64,000 nucleotides of DNA from Metabacillus mangrovi (GTDB taxonomy: Bacteria > Bacillota > Bacilli > Bacillales > Bacillaceae): contig NZ_WMIB01000007.1 of the NCBI RefSeq assembly GCF_009711125.1, positions 78,945 through 142,944 on the forward strand, in the 5' to 3' direction. The notes under the pieces are model-generated. The model was not told the origin of the DNA and ran no database searches. It saw only the letters and a list, made by a program, of their open reading frames with translations. Of the stretch, positions 8,427 to 16,085 are shown piece by piece. Every line of letters begins with the position of its first letter. Position 1 is the first letter of the stretch. The translations under genes and the position numbers were made by a program.

Positions 8427-8520
8427 GATTTCCTTCCAGAAGGCTTGTGTGAAACATTCCTCTGGCGGTTTTTTTCCCGAACCAGTCTGCGGTCTGTTCA
8501 AGCCATGCTGATATCTTCAT
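8398..8520 (-). CDS. Small 40-residue protein of unknown function
   Basis: Short gene with a perfect GGAGGT site 9 bases before its ATG. The product begins MKISAWLEQTADWFGKKT and ends KEQGKLSR; it is basic and its first 25 residues could form an amphipathic helix with Trp5 and Trp13. It lies 77 bases after the ABC exporter operon on the same strand and ends inside a strong terminator, which argues that it is a real transcription-unit end. A small hairpin (CACAT/ATGTG) sits just upstream of the ribosome binding site. I do not recognise the family. Confidence 0.6.
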   Translation of the reverse strand: MKISAWLEQTADWFGKKTARGMFHTSLLEGNQKEQGKLSR

Positions 8521-8597
8521 CAAGGTCACACCTCCAGCACATATCAATGTGTTAAGGTTATACCCTTGATTCACCCGAATGAATCTTATTTTAGAAG

Positions 8598-10379
8598 TTA
8601 TCCGATCTCTTCAGCAGATTGATATAGGCGGTAGTAGGCACCCCGGTTCTCCATCAGCTGCTGATGGGAGCCTTTTTCAGCGATTTCCCCTTTGTCCATT
8701 ACGATAATCTGATCGGCCTGCTGAATGGTATTGAGGCGATGGGCGATCACGAAACTGGTGCGTCCTTTCATCAGCTTTTTCAGGGCATCCTGTATTTTCA
8801 TTTCAGTAATGGTGTCGATGCTGCTTGTTGCTTCGTCCAGGATAAGCACAACGGGATCAGACAGGATTGCCCTAGAGATGGACAGGAGCTGTCTTTGCCC
8901 CTGGCTGATGCCTGTGCCATCCTGCTTGAGGATGGTGTCGTATTGCTTTGGCAGCTTTATGATAAAGGAGTGGGCATTGGCCTGTTTTGCGGCCTCCTCC
9001 ACCTCATGATCGGCTGCATCAAGACGGCCGTAACGGATGTTTTCCCTGATGGTTCCTTCAAAAAGAAAAGGATCCTGCAGGACAAACCCCATGTTTTTCC
9101 TCAGTGATGCCCGGCTGACTTCCGCAAGGTCAATTCCATCAGCGGTAATGGCACCCGAGGTTGGATCATAAAACCGGGACAGCAGGTTGATTATGGTCGT
9201 TTTACCGGCACCGGTGGCTCCGACAAAGGCCGTCATTTCTCCTTTAGAAGCTTGAAAGCTTATTTTTTTCAAGATGGGAGTTCCGTGGTCGTAGCCAAAG
9301 GATACATCCCGGAAGACGATGGTGCCTTCTGTTATTCCATGCGGCAGCCCCTTCGCTTTTTCCTGCTCCTCTTCCTCTTCATCCATGATTTCAAAAACAC
9401 GTTCAGCACCCGCTACAGCGGAGAGAATCGTATTAAACTGGTTCGCCAGGTCATTGAGCGGTCTTGTAAATTGCCTTGAGTACTCTACGAAAATGACGAT
9501 CGTTCCAATGGTAATCATGCCTTTAATGGCGAGATATCCGCCTGCTGCAGCGATGATGGCAAAGCTTAGATTGTTCAGGACGTTCATGAGCTTCGGGATG
9601 AAGCCTGAGTATGTCTGCGCCCAAAATCCAGCTTCCCTTAGTCTGGCGCTCTTTTCCAGAAATTCCTCTGTTACTCTCTCCTCCTGTGAAAAAGCTTTAA
9701 CAATTTTCTGGCCAGAGAATGTCTCTTCGATGTATCCATTCAATGAGCCGAGATGCTTTTGCTGCTCTTTAAACTTTTTTCCTGTCCGCTTTGTAATCCA
9801 TTTCATCCCAAAAAACATAAGTGGAATAATGGTCATGGAAAGAGCGGTCAGAACAGGACTCAGAATCAGCATCATGACAACTGTTCCTGCAAGTGTCAGG
9901 ACGCTTGAGAGAATCTGGATAAAAGAGCTGTTTAACGTCTGACTGACGTTGTCGATGTCATTCGTTACCCTGCTCATCAGCTCACCGTGCTGTCTTTTAT
10001 CAAAAAAAGCGATGGGCAGCTTTTGAAAATGTTCAAAAAGTGCGGTTCTCATCCGGTAGACAGCCCGCTGTGCGATCCCGGCCATCCAATAGTTCTGCAG
10101 CCAGGTGGACAGGGAGAACCCGGCGTAAATAGCTCCGAGCAGCACCAGCTGCCAGCCTAAGCCGGCTGTTTCAGCAGGTACAATGTATCGGTCGATGGTC
10201 TGTCCGATCATGTACGGTCCCAGAAGACCGAGTCCCGAGCTTGCTGTGACCATGAAAACAACCAGTCCAAGCAGGCGTCTGTTCCCGGACATGTATGTCC
10301 AGATGCGCTTTACGACCGCTGCCCAGTTGGCTGGACGCGGCGGCTTCTTGCCGGTTATCTGATGGTTAGAGGGCCTCAT
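8598..10379 (-). CDS. ABC exporter half-transporter, canonical subunit of a heterodimer
   Basis: 593 residues: an N-terminal six-helix exporter domain (about 30-320) and an ATPase domain with Walker A GATGAGKTT, signature ISQGQRQLL, Walker B VLILDEATSSID with the catalytic Glu, and a normal H-loop (VIAHRLNTI). The first gene of the pair has the degenerate catalytic residues, so together they form an asymmetric multidrug/lipid-type exporter like BmrCD or TM287/288. It resembles YfiB/YfiC- or YheIH-type pairs of Bacillus; the substrate is unknown. Its ATG lies inside the end of the upstream gene (14-base overlap). Confidence 0.9.
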   Translation of the reverse strand: MRPSNHQITGKKPPRPANWAAVVKRIWTYMSGNRRLLGLVVFMVTASSGLGLLGPYMIGQTIDRYIVPAETAGLGWQLVLLGAIYAGFSLSTWLQNYWMAGIAQRAVYRMRTALFEHFQKLPIAFFDKRQHGELMSRVTNDIDNVSQTLNSSFIQILSSVLTLAGTVVMMLILSPVLTALSMTIIPLMFFGMKWITKRTGKKFKEQQKHLGSLNGYIEETFSGQKIVKAFSQEERVTEEFLEKSARLREAGFWAQTYSGFIPKLMNVLNNLSFAIIAAAGGYLAIKGMITIGTIVIFVEYSRQFTRPLNDLANQFNTILSAVAGAERVFEIMDEEEEEQEKAKGLPHGITEGTIVFRDVSFGYDHGTPILKKISFQASKGEMTAFVGATGAGKTTIINLLSRFYDPTSGAITADGIDLAEVSRASLRKNMGFVLQDPFLFEGTIRENIRYGRLDAADHEVEEAAKQANAHSFIIKLPKQYDTILKQDGTGISQGQRQLLSISRAILSDPVVLILDEATSSIDTITEMKIQDALKKLMKGRTSFVIAHRLNTIQQADQIIVMDKGEIAEKGSHQQLMENRGAYYRLYQSAEEIG

Positions 10380-12093
10380 GCATCGTTACCCCCTCTGATT
10401 GGGATTGCCAGATGCGGCGGTACATATCTGATCTGTCCAGAAGTTCTTTATGGGATCCGCATGCAGCCATTTCCCCTTCATCCAGCAGGAGAATCTGATC
10501 GGAAACGGATGCTGTACTGATTTTCTGGGTGATCATGATTACCGTACACGAATAGGTGCTGATTGCCTGGAGGAGTTTCCGTTCCGTTTGGAGATCAAGT
10601 GCGCTTGTACTGTCATCGAGCAGGAGGATCGCCGGCTTTCGGATGAGCGCCCGGGCGATGGAGAGCCGCTGCTTCTGCCCGCCGGACAGGTTCACTCCCT
10701 TTTGACCGACCAATGTGTCATATCCGTCCGGCAGAGATGCAATGGTATCATGAATCTGGGCATCTTTTGCCGCCTGAACGACTTCATCTATCGATGCATC
10801 GGGACGCCCCCACATAATGTTGTCCTTTACCGTTCCTGTAAAAAGCATGGACTCCTGCGGAACATATCCAATGCCGCTGCGCAAATCTTTAAGCCTGTAC
10901 GTTTCCACTTCGTGCCCATTGATCAGCACTTTTCCCTTTGAAGGTTCATACAGCCGAGGGATAAGCTGAAACAGAGTGGATTTCCCGGAGCCGGTAGAGC
11001 CCATGATGGCTGTAGAGGTTCCTGCTTCAGCAGTAAAACTGATGTTAGCAAGCACCGGGGTGTCCATTTCAGGATAATGAAAACCAACATTGCGGAACTC
11101 GACTCTCCCATCTGCTGCATGACTGGCAGTCCCCTGCCCTTCTAAAAGGTGCGATTCCGTCTCAAGCACCTCTGCTACCCGCTGGGATGAAGCACGGGTC
11201 CGTGAGAAAGCCATGATGATAAAAGAAAACATGGAGATGGCAGCTGTAATCCTAAGCGCATAGTTCACAACGGCCACTACTTCCCCAACCTTTGCTCCCC
11301 CTGCAGCTGCCTCAGATGCTCCAAACCAGAGAATCGCAATGATTCCCGCGTTCATGACAAAATAGAGCACCGGCATCGTCATTTCAATCAGCCGGAGCAC
11401 GGAGGCGGTCCTTTTCCGAAGATCTTCAGCTGCTCCTGTAAACCGCTTGATCTCATACCCGGAATTGAGAAAGGCTTTAATGATCCGCATGCCTGAAAGA
11501 TTTTCTTTCATTACGCCATTCACACGGTCAAGCCTCTCCTGCACAGCGCGGAACATCGCTCCCCCGGTCTTCATCACCCAAAGGAGGAAGAAGATCAGGA
11601 TCGGGATGGCAATAACAAGAATCATGGCCAGACGGGCATTGACGAACAGCGCCATAACCGTTCCTCCAATCACAAGGAGCGGGGCACGGATCATAATCCT
11701 CAGACTCATAAAGACTGTCATCTGGATCGTATTAACATCATTCGTGACCCGTGTAATGAGAGAGGAAGGCTGAAATTCATCCAGGTTGGAGAATGCAAAG
11801 GACTGTACTTTTTTAAAGAGGCTGCTGCGGATATCATAGGCAAACCCCTGGCTGACCCGGCTTGCCAGAAATGAATTTGTAATACCGGAGGCGAAAGCCA
11901 GAACTGACATGGCCAGAAGCACACCGCCCCACAGCCACACCGTGCCCAAATCTTTTTGCAGGATCCCCTCATCGATGATCCTGGCAATGATCAGAGGCTG
12001 CAGCAATTCAACCGCAAGCTCTGCAAGCATGAGCAAAAGAGCCAGTCCCGCAGGAAGGCGGTACGGTTTTAAAAATGAAAACACCCTTGTCAT
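10366..12093 (-). CDS. ABC exporter half-transporter, degenerate-site subunit
   Basis: 575 residues, six-helix exporter domain then ATPase domain. Walker A is GSTGSGKST and the signature LSGGQKQRLSIARAL is canonical. Walker B is LLLDDSTSALD, with Asp in place of the catalytic Glu, and the H-loop His is Gln (MITQKIS). These two changes mark the non-hydrolysing site subunit of heterodimeric exporters, so it should function only with the overlapping downstream gene product. The start follows AAGGGAT. It begins the operon; the upstream 220 bases hold the promoter region and the next gene's terminator. Confidence 0.9.
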   Translation of the reverse strand: MTRVFSFLKPYRLPAGLALLLMLAELAVELLQPLIIARIIDEGILQKDLGTVWLWGGVLLAMSVLAFASGITNSFLASRVSQGFAYDIRSSLFKKVQSFAFSNLDEFQPSSLITRVTNDVNTIQMTVFMSLRIMIRAPLLVIGGTVMALFVNARLAMILVIAIPILIFFLLWVMKTGGAMFRAVQERLDRVNGVMKENLSGMRIIKAFLNSGYEIKRFTGAAEDLRKRTASVLRLIEMTMPVLYFVMNAGIIAILWFGASEAAAGGAKVGEVVAVVNYALRITAAISMFSFIIMAFSRTRASSQRVAEVLETESHLLEGQGTASHAADGRVEFRNVGFHYPEMDTPVLANISFTAEAGTSTAIMGSTGSGKSTLFQLIPRLYEPSKGKVLINGHEVETYRLKDLRSGIGYVPQESMLFTGTVKDNIMWGRPDASIDEVVQAAKDAQIHDTIASLPDGYDTLVGQKGVNLSGGQKQRLSIARALIRKPAILLLDDSTSALDLQTERKLLQAISTYSCTVIMITQKISTASVSDQILLLDEGEMAACGSHKELLDRSDMYRRIWQSQSEGVTMHEAL

Positions 12094-12276
12094 GTTATCC
12101 CTTCTCTATGTATGGTTTGTTTCTTCTATCATATCCTTATGCAGGAAATTATTTAATTATTTTGATTCGGAAACGGTGAAAAATACGGCAGGGCACCCTG
12201 CAGCTGCTCATTCTTCTTCGAAACCTCCTATCTTCCAGTTTTTCAAACCTGCACACAGCAGCAGCGCTTGTTTCCA

Positions 12277-12318
12277 CAAAAAAAATGCAGACACCCATGT
12301 AGGTGTCTGCACATTTTT
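12277..12318. terminator. Bidirectional terminator after the DsbA-like gene
   Basis: 10-base-pair stem TGCAGACACC/GGTGTCTGCA flanked by A-tract and T-tract; serves the minus-strand thioredoxin-like gene. Confidence 0.85.
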
Positions 12319-13010
12319 TATTGATCCGTTTCTTTTGCTGCCTGATCCACTCTGGTCTTTAAGTCCTCCCAATTTCGTCCGAGAAACATCTTTTCATTTA
12401 CGAACAAGGTCGGAGTAGAGGTCACACCCAGCTTTTGTGACAGGGCATCGTCTTCATTTGCTTCAAGCTTGCCTTCCTTATTGTCGTAGGAAGCGACTAC
12501 CTGCTTCACTTCTTCTTCCGTAGCCATTGTGCTTAGCAGGTTAATCAGATAATCTTTTTTAAATATATCTTTAGTTTCAGCCTCCGGATTGTCGGGCTGT
12601 GCAGCATACAGCTTTTCATGGAACTCCCAGAACCGCTCATTTCCAAGGTTCAAGTAGACACTTTCTGCAAAATCAGCCGAACGGTAGGAGTCGACGTTAA
12701 TAAACGGATGGTGGAAAAAGTAGAATTGCACCTTTCCTGTCTGAATCAGTTCCTTATCGATCTGCTTGAAAAGCGTTTCGTTAAACCTTTTGCACGCAGG
12801 GCATTTATAATCTCCAAATTCAACAATCTTTACCGGGGCATCTTTATCCCCCAGATAAGGCTGGTCCTCGTATGTGATCATGCCGGGCTTGCTCATTGAA
12901 GATTGATTGTATCCATAATAAAGGCCGCCAATCAGCATGGCGAGCAGGATGGCAAACAGCAGTCCAAAAACGAACGGCTTCTGGGAAAAGGTATTCTGGT
13001 CCTTCTTCAT
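12318..13010 (-). CDS. Membrane-anchored DsbA-family thiol-disulfide oxidoreductase (BdbD-like)
   Basis: 230 residues. An N-terminal membrane anchor (about 13-33) precedes a DsbA thioredoxin fold facing the outside. The active site is C70-P-A-C73 in FGDYKCPACKRF, and the cis-proline is in LGVTSTPTLFVNE. It likely forms or isomerises disulfides in exported proteins, as BdbD does. No BdbC-type partner is nearby. The start was placed at MKKDQNT because AGGAAGTGAG precedes it; an upstream in-frame ATG lacks a ribosome binding site. Confidence 0.85.
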   Translation of the reverse strand: MKKDQNTFSQKPFVFGLLFAILLAMLIGGLYYGYNQSSMSKPGMITYEDQPYLGDKDAPVKIVEFGDYKCPACKRFNETLFKQIDKELIQTGKVQFYFFHHPFINVDSYRSADFAESVYLNLGNERFWEFHEKLYAAQPDNPEAETKDIFKKDYLINLLSTMATEEEVKQVVASYDNKEGKLEANEDDALSQKLGVTSTPTLFVNEKMFLGRNWEDLKTRVDQAAKETDQ

Positions 13011-13115
13011 ATACTCACTTCCTATTTGTACTTTTCGAGCCTGCAAGCTCTCCTTATTTTACAATACAGGATAATCGGCTATGCAGCTTCAGATTAAATG
13101 ACGGCTTTATGAACA

Positions 13116-13568
13116 TTACCTGCGCTGTTCCTTGTTCAGCCTGTTAAGCTGGGTCTGACGGATCGCCTGATTGATCACTTCTGAAAAGACGAGGCCGATC
13201 GCGATGGAGCCGGATACCATAAACGCTTTTGCGGCGAGTGTCAGTGCGGTGTTGTAATCGTTCTCTACGAAGTTCCTCATCGCATCATACGCCATCCCGC
13301 CCGGTACAAGCGGAATGACTCCGGCGACACTGAAGATGATAACCGGTGTTTTATAGATTTTGGAGAAGATCTGGCCTGTGACAGCGATAACGAACGAAGC
13401 AGCCACAGTGGAGAATACTGCATCCAGATGATTTTCTACCATGATAAAATAGATGATCCACCCGAGCATTCCGACAAAGCCGCATTTAATAAGGGATTTG
13501 CGGGGTGCATTAAAGATCATCCCGAATGCTGCGGATGCGATAAAGCTTGTGATAAGCTGCTGAATCAA
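13116..13568 (-). CDS. YjjB/ThrE_2-family membrane subunit
   Basis: 150 residues with four membrane segments; GVIPLVPGGMAYDAM is the hallmark PLVPG motif of the ThrE exporter superfamily. In E. coli the two-gene version YjjP-YjjB exports succinate; in single-gene relatives ThrE exports threonine and serine. It lies 12 bases after the YjjP-like gene, so the pair should be co-translated and form one transporter. The substrate here is inferred only at the level of a small organic acid or amino acid. Confidence 0.85.
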   Translation of the reverse strand: MIQQLITSFIASAAFGMIFNAPRKSLIKCGFVGMLGWIIYFIMVENHLDAVFSTVAASFVIAVTGQIFSKIYKTPVIIFSVAGVIPLVPGGMAYDAMRNFVENDYNTALTLAAKAFMVSGSIAIGLVFSEVINQAIRQTQLNRLNKEQRR

Positions 13569-13580
13569 ACCAAATCCCCC

Positions 13581-14348
13581 TTAGACGGCAAAAAGTGAAA
13601 ACACAAGAGCTATACCGGAACCGATGGCGAAGGCTGTTAAAAAAGCTTCCGCCCCTTTCGAAAGACCGGACACAAGATGTCCTGCCATTAGATCCCTCAC
13701 TGCATTGGTGATAAGAAGACCCGGGACGAGCGGCATGACAGAACCGATAATGATTTTATCCACTTCAAGTCCAGTGCCGGTTTTTACAAAAATAAAGGCA
13801 ATCAGACCGATGATAAAAGAAGCGATAAATTCCGAAAAGAATTTAATCGGAACGAGCCTGTGGAAATAAATCAGGCTGATAAACCCTGTTCCTCCCGCTA
13901 TCACTGCCGGCAGGAAATCCACCCATTTTCCGAGGAACATGATCAGAAAGCACCCGCTTGAAACCGCAGCAGCCAGTGCCTGCAGCCAGAAGGGATACGT
14001 ATGCTTCGCCTGCTCGACTTCCTTTAAGCTTTCATACGCTTCATCTGCTGTCAGTTCGCGGCTGCTGATCTTCCGTGAAATTCCATTAACGAGTGCCACC
14101 TTCTCAAGGTCCGTCGTCCGCTCTGCGATGCGGATCAGCTTCGTCTTTGTCGGCTCTTTTCCTTCTACCGAAAAAATGATCCCGGTCGGTGTTACGTAGC
14201 TGTGGGAATGACTGAATCCAAACGCAGAAGCCATCCTCGTCATCGTATCCTCAACCCGGTACGTCTCCGCTCCGCTTTGCAGCATGATCTTGCCGGCGAG
14301 AAGGCAGACATCCATAATTTCATATGTAAAGGTCAATTGTTTATCCAT
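13581..14348 (-). CDS. YjjP/ThrE-family membrane subunit (DUF1212)
   Basis: 255 residues. The N-terminal cytosolic part has SGAETYRVEDTMTRM and VTPTGIIFSVEG, typical of DUF1212, followed by about five membrane segments including SVMPLVPGLLITNAVRD, which carries the family PLVPG motif. It is the larger half of a split ThrE-type exporter with the next gene. First gene of a two-gene operon, divergent from a lipoprotein gene. Confidence 0.85.
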   Translation of the reverse strand: MDKQLTFTYEIMDVCLLAGKIMLQSGAETYRVEDTMTRMASAFGFSHSHSYVTPTGIIFSVEGKEPTKTKLIRIAERTTDLEKVALVNGISRKISSRELTADEAYESLKEVEQAKHTYPFWLQALAAAVSSGCFLIMFLGKWVDFLPAVIAGGTGFISLIYFHRLVPIKFFSEFIASFIIGLIAFIFVKTGTGLEVDKIIIGSVMPLVPGLLITNAVRDLMAGHLVSGLSKGAEAFLTAFAIGSGIALVFSLFAV

Positions 14349-14517
14349 AGCATTCTCCCTGCATGTTCAATGTGAAGCACCTATAGTGTAGCGGAAAATA
14401 ACCAAAGGAACAATTTTTAGATTTTTTCCAGTTCAAGCAGGAATTTAGACCTACAGCGAAGAAAAAGGTAATTCTGGAAAATCTTAAATGACAGACACCT
14501 TTGAAAGGATACGAATG

Positions 14518-15075
14518 ATGAGACGCAGCATCCAATCAGCAGCACTGTTTGCCGCTTTTTTATCAGGCTGCAGCGCCCAATCCGCTGAGTTGATCAAACC
14601 AGCCCCGCCGGCTACTGTTCTCAAGCCTAAAGTTCCAGTTCTCATCCAGGAAGATGTGAAGACTGTGATTGAGCCGGCTCCGGTAAACGGATCCGGAAGC
14701 CTGCAGTTTCCGCAGGACGATGAGAAAGAGATTATGGCGGTGCTGAACGAGCACTTAGCCGCCTATAATACAAAGGATTTAAACTCATATATGAATACTT
14801 TGTCCAAAACAGCCCAAGGCTTTCACTATGAAACCGAAAGAGTTCATATGGCCCGCGTTTTTACGGACCTGGACCGCACCATGCAAGTAAAAGATGCAAG
14901 AATTTACAAAACCGGGGAGGATTTAAAATCTGCGGCTGTTTACGCGCGGCTCCATATTTCTTCTTCGAGACAGGCGCTGTCAGCTGAATATGAAGCAATT
15001 GTTATTTTCAAAAAGGATCCGGACGGTTGGAAAATGTCTGCTACTATAAACCTTCCGAATCTATTGGACTCTTAA
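14518..15075 (+). CDS. Lipoprotein with NTF2/SnoaL-like domain
   Basis: About 185 residues. A basic N-terminus (MRRS) and hydrophobic stretch end in the lipobox LSGC, so it should be anchored outside the membrane. After a Pro/Val-rich linker, residues about 65-180 (IMAVLNEHLAAYNTKDLNSYMNTL ... VIFKKDPDGWKMSATI) have the pattern of an NTF2/SnoaL-like fold. No catalytic residues can be assigned. Start choice between ATGs at 14515 and 14518 is uncertain; AAAGGA lies 8 bases before 14518. The gene is followed closely by the rsbR-like gene with its own promoter. Confidence 0.65.
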   Translation: MRRSIQSAALFAAFLSGCSAQSAELIKPAPPATVLKPKVPVLIQEDVKTVIEPAPVNGSGSLQFPQDDEKEIMAVLNEHLAAYNTKDLNSYMNTLSKTAQGFHYETERVHMARVFTDLDRTMQVKDARIYKTGEDLKSAAVYARLHISSSRQALSAEYEAIVIFKKDPDGWKMSATINLPNLLDS

Positions 15076-15090
15076 TTTTTCTGTTATAAT
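15064..15090 (+). promoter_or_regulatory. Extended -10 promoter of the RsbR-like gene
   Basis: TGTTATAAT (TG at 15082-15083, TATAAT at 15085-15090) with a poor -35 (TTGGAC, 15-base spacer). It overlaps the end of the lipoprotein gene. Confidence 0.5.
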
Positions 15091-15145
15091 TTGTACATCA
15101 AACCAATTCGCCTGAAAGATTAGCAGACTTACAAGGAGATTTTAA

Positions 15146-15991
15146 ATGGAGACAAAAGCGAGAGCACTATATACCTACCTTGTGGAAAATGCCCCGGAAT
15201 TTACGGAAGAATGGTACAAACATCAGACCGTTAAACCTGGATCTGACTACTCCATTGATGCTCCAGAGCACGTTGTGAACAAAATTAAAGAGCAGAATAT
15301 GAATTATGTAAAGCTTGTTGCAAAATCGCTTGACCAAACGTACGAAGAAATGACCGGTTCAATCGGTGCCTGGACAAAAAAGACGGCTGCCGACCGTGCA
15401 CAGTCCCGTACATCCATTGCAGAAGTAACAAGGAACTTCGGTGTATTCCGGCGGACGTTCTGGATCTTTATCGAGCGCTTTACTGAACAGACAGATCTGA
15501 ATTTAACTCTGAAGGATATCCTGTACTGGGAAAAGAAGCTGAACACAGCTCTCGATTATGTGATCGAGTCTTTTGCAAGTGAATTCATGAAAATTATTGT
15601 TGCACGGCTTGAAGCCCAATCCTCACTGATCAATGAACTGAGTTCTCCTGTGATTCAGTTGACAGACGAGATCGGTCTCCTGCCGATCATCGGTGATATC
15701 GATACAGCACGGGCCAAATCCATCCTGGAATCCAGCCTGCAGAGAAGCATTGACCTCCGGATTAATGTACTCGTTTTGGACCTGTCAGGAGTCATCACTG
15801 TCGATACGATGGTGGCGAAGGAGATTTTCCAGCTGGTTGAATCCCTAAAGCTGATCGGAGTGGAAACCGTCATCAGCGGAATCCGCCCTGAGGTTGCCCA
15901 GACCGCCATTCAGCTCGGTGTTGACTTTTCCGGCATCCGTACGGAAAGCTCTCTTCAAAAAGCACTAAGCAAAATGACGGTCAGCCGTTAA
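15146..15991 (+). CDS. RsbR-family stressosome protein (globin-like N-domain plus STAS)
   Basis: 281 residues. Residues 1-150 match the non-heme globin-like sensor half of RsbR paralogues, with KTAADRAQSRTSI and NFGVFRRTFW; residues 160-280 are a STAS domain. T187 (IDTARA) and T221 (VDTMVA) are 34 residues apart, as are T171 and T205 of B. subtilis RsbRA, the residues phosphorylated by RsbT. The protein should build the stressosome with RsbS and control release of RsbT, which turns on SigB. It looks closest to RsbRD/RsbRB, stand-alone paralogues away from the sigB operon. AAGGAG lies upstream. Confidence 0.9.
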   Translation: METKARALYTYLVENAPEFTEEWYKHQTVKPGSDYSIDAPEHVVNKIKEQNMNYVKLVAKSLDQTYEEMTGSIGAWTKKTAADRAQSRTSIAEVTRNFGVFRRTFWIFIERFTEQTDLNLTLKDILYWEKKLNTALDYVIESFASEFMKIIVARLEAQSSLINELSSPVIQLTDEIGLLPIIGDIDTARAKSILESSLQRSIDLRINVLVLDLSGVITVDTMVAKEIFQLVESLKLIGVETVISGIRPEVAQTAIQLGVDFSGIRTESSLQKALSKMTVSR

Positions 15992-16056
15992 AAATCCATT
16001 CGGGCTGAATAAGCGGACAGTCTGATGAACTTAGAATCCGCGATTTTATACAGCTT

Positions 16057-16085
16057 AAGGCTGCCGGAACCGGCAGCCTTTTTTT
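16057..16085. terminator. Terminator between the RsbR-like and EAL genes
   Basis: AAGGCTGCCGG stem (16057-16067) with CCGGCAGCCTT and a T-run; convergent genes use it from both sides. Confidence 0.9.

Noticed and set aside
8118..8555. A 145-codon open frame on the plus strand
   Set aside because: It runs through a terminator hairpin and is antisense to the start of the XRE gene and to the 40-codon gene, which has a much better ribosome binding site.
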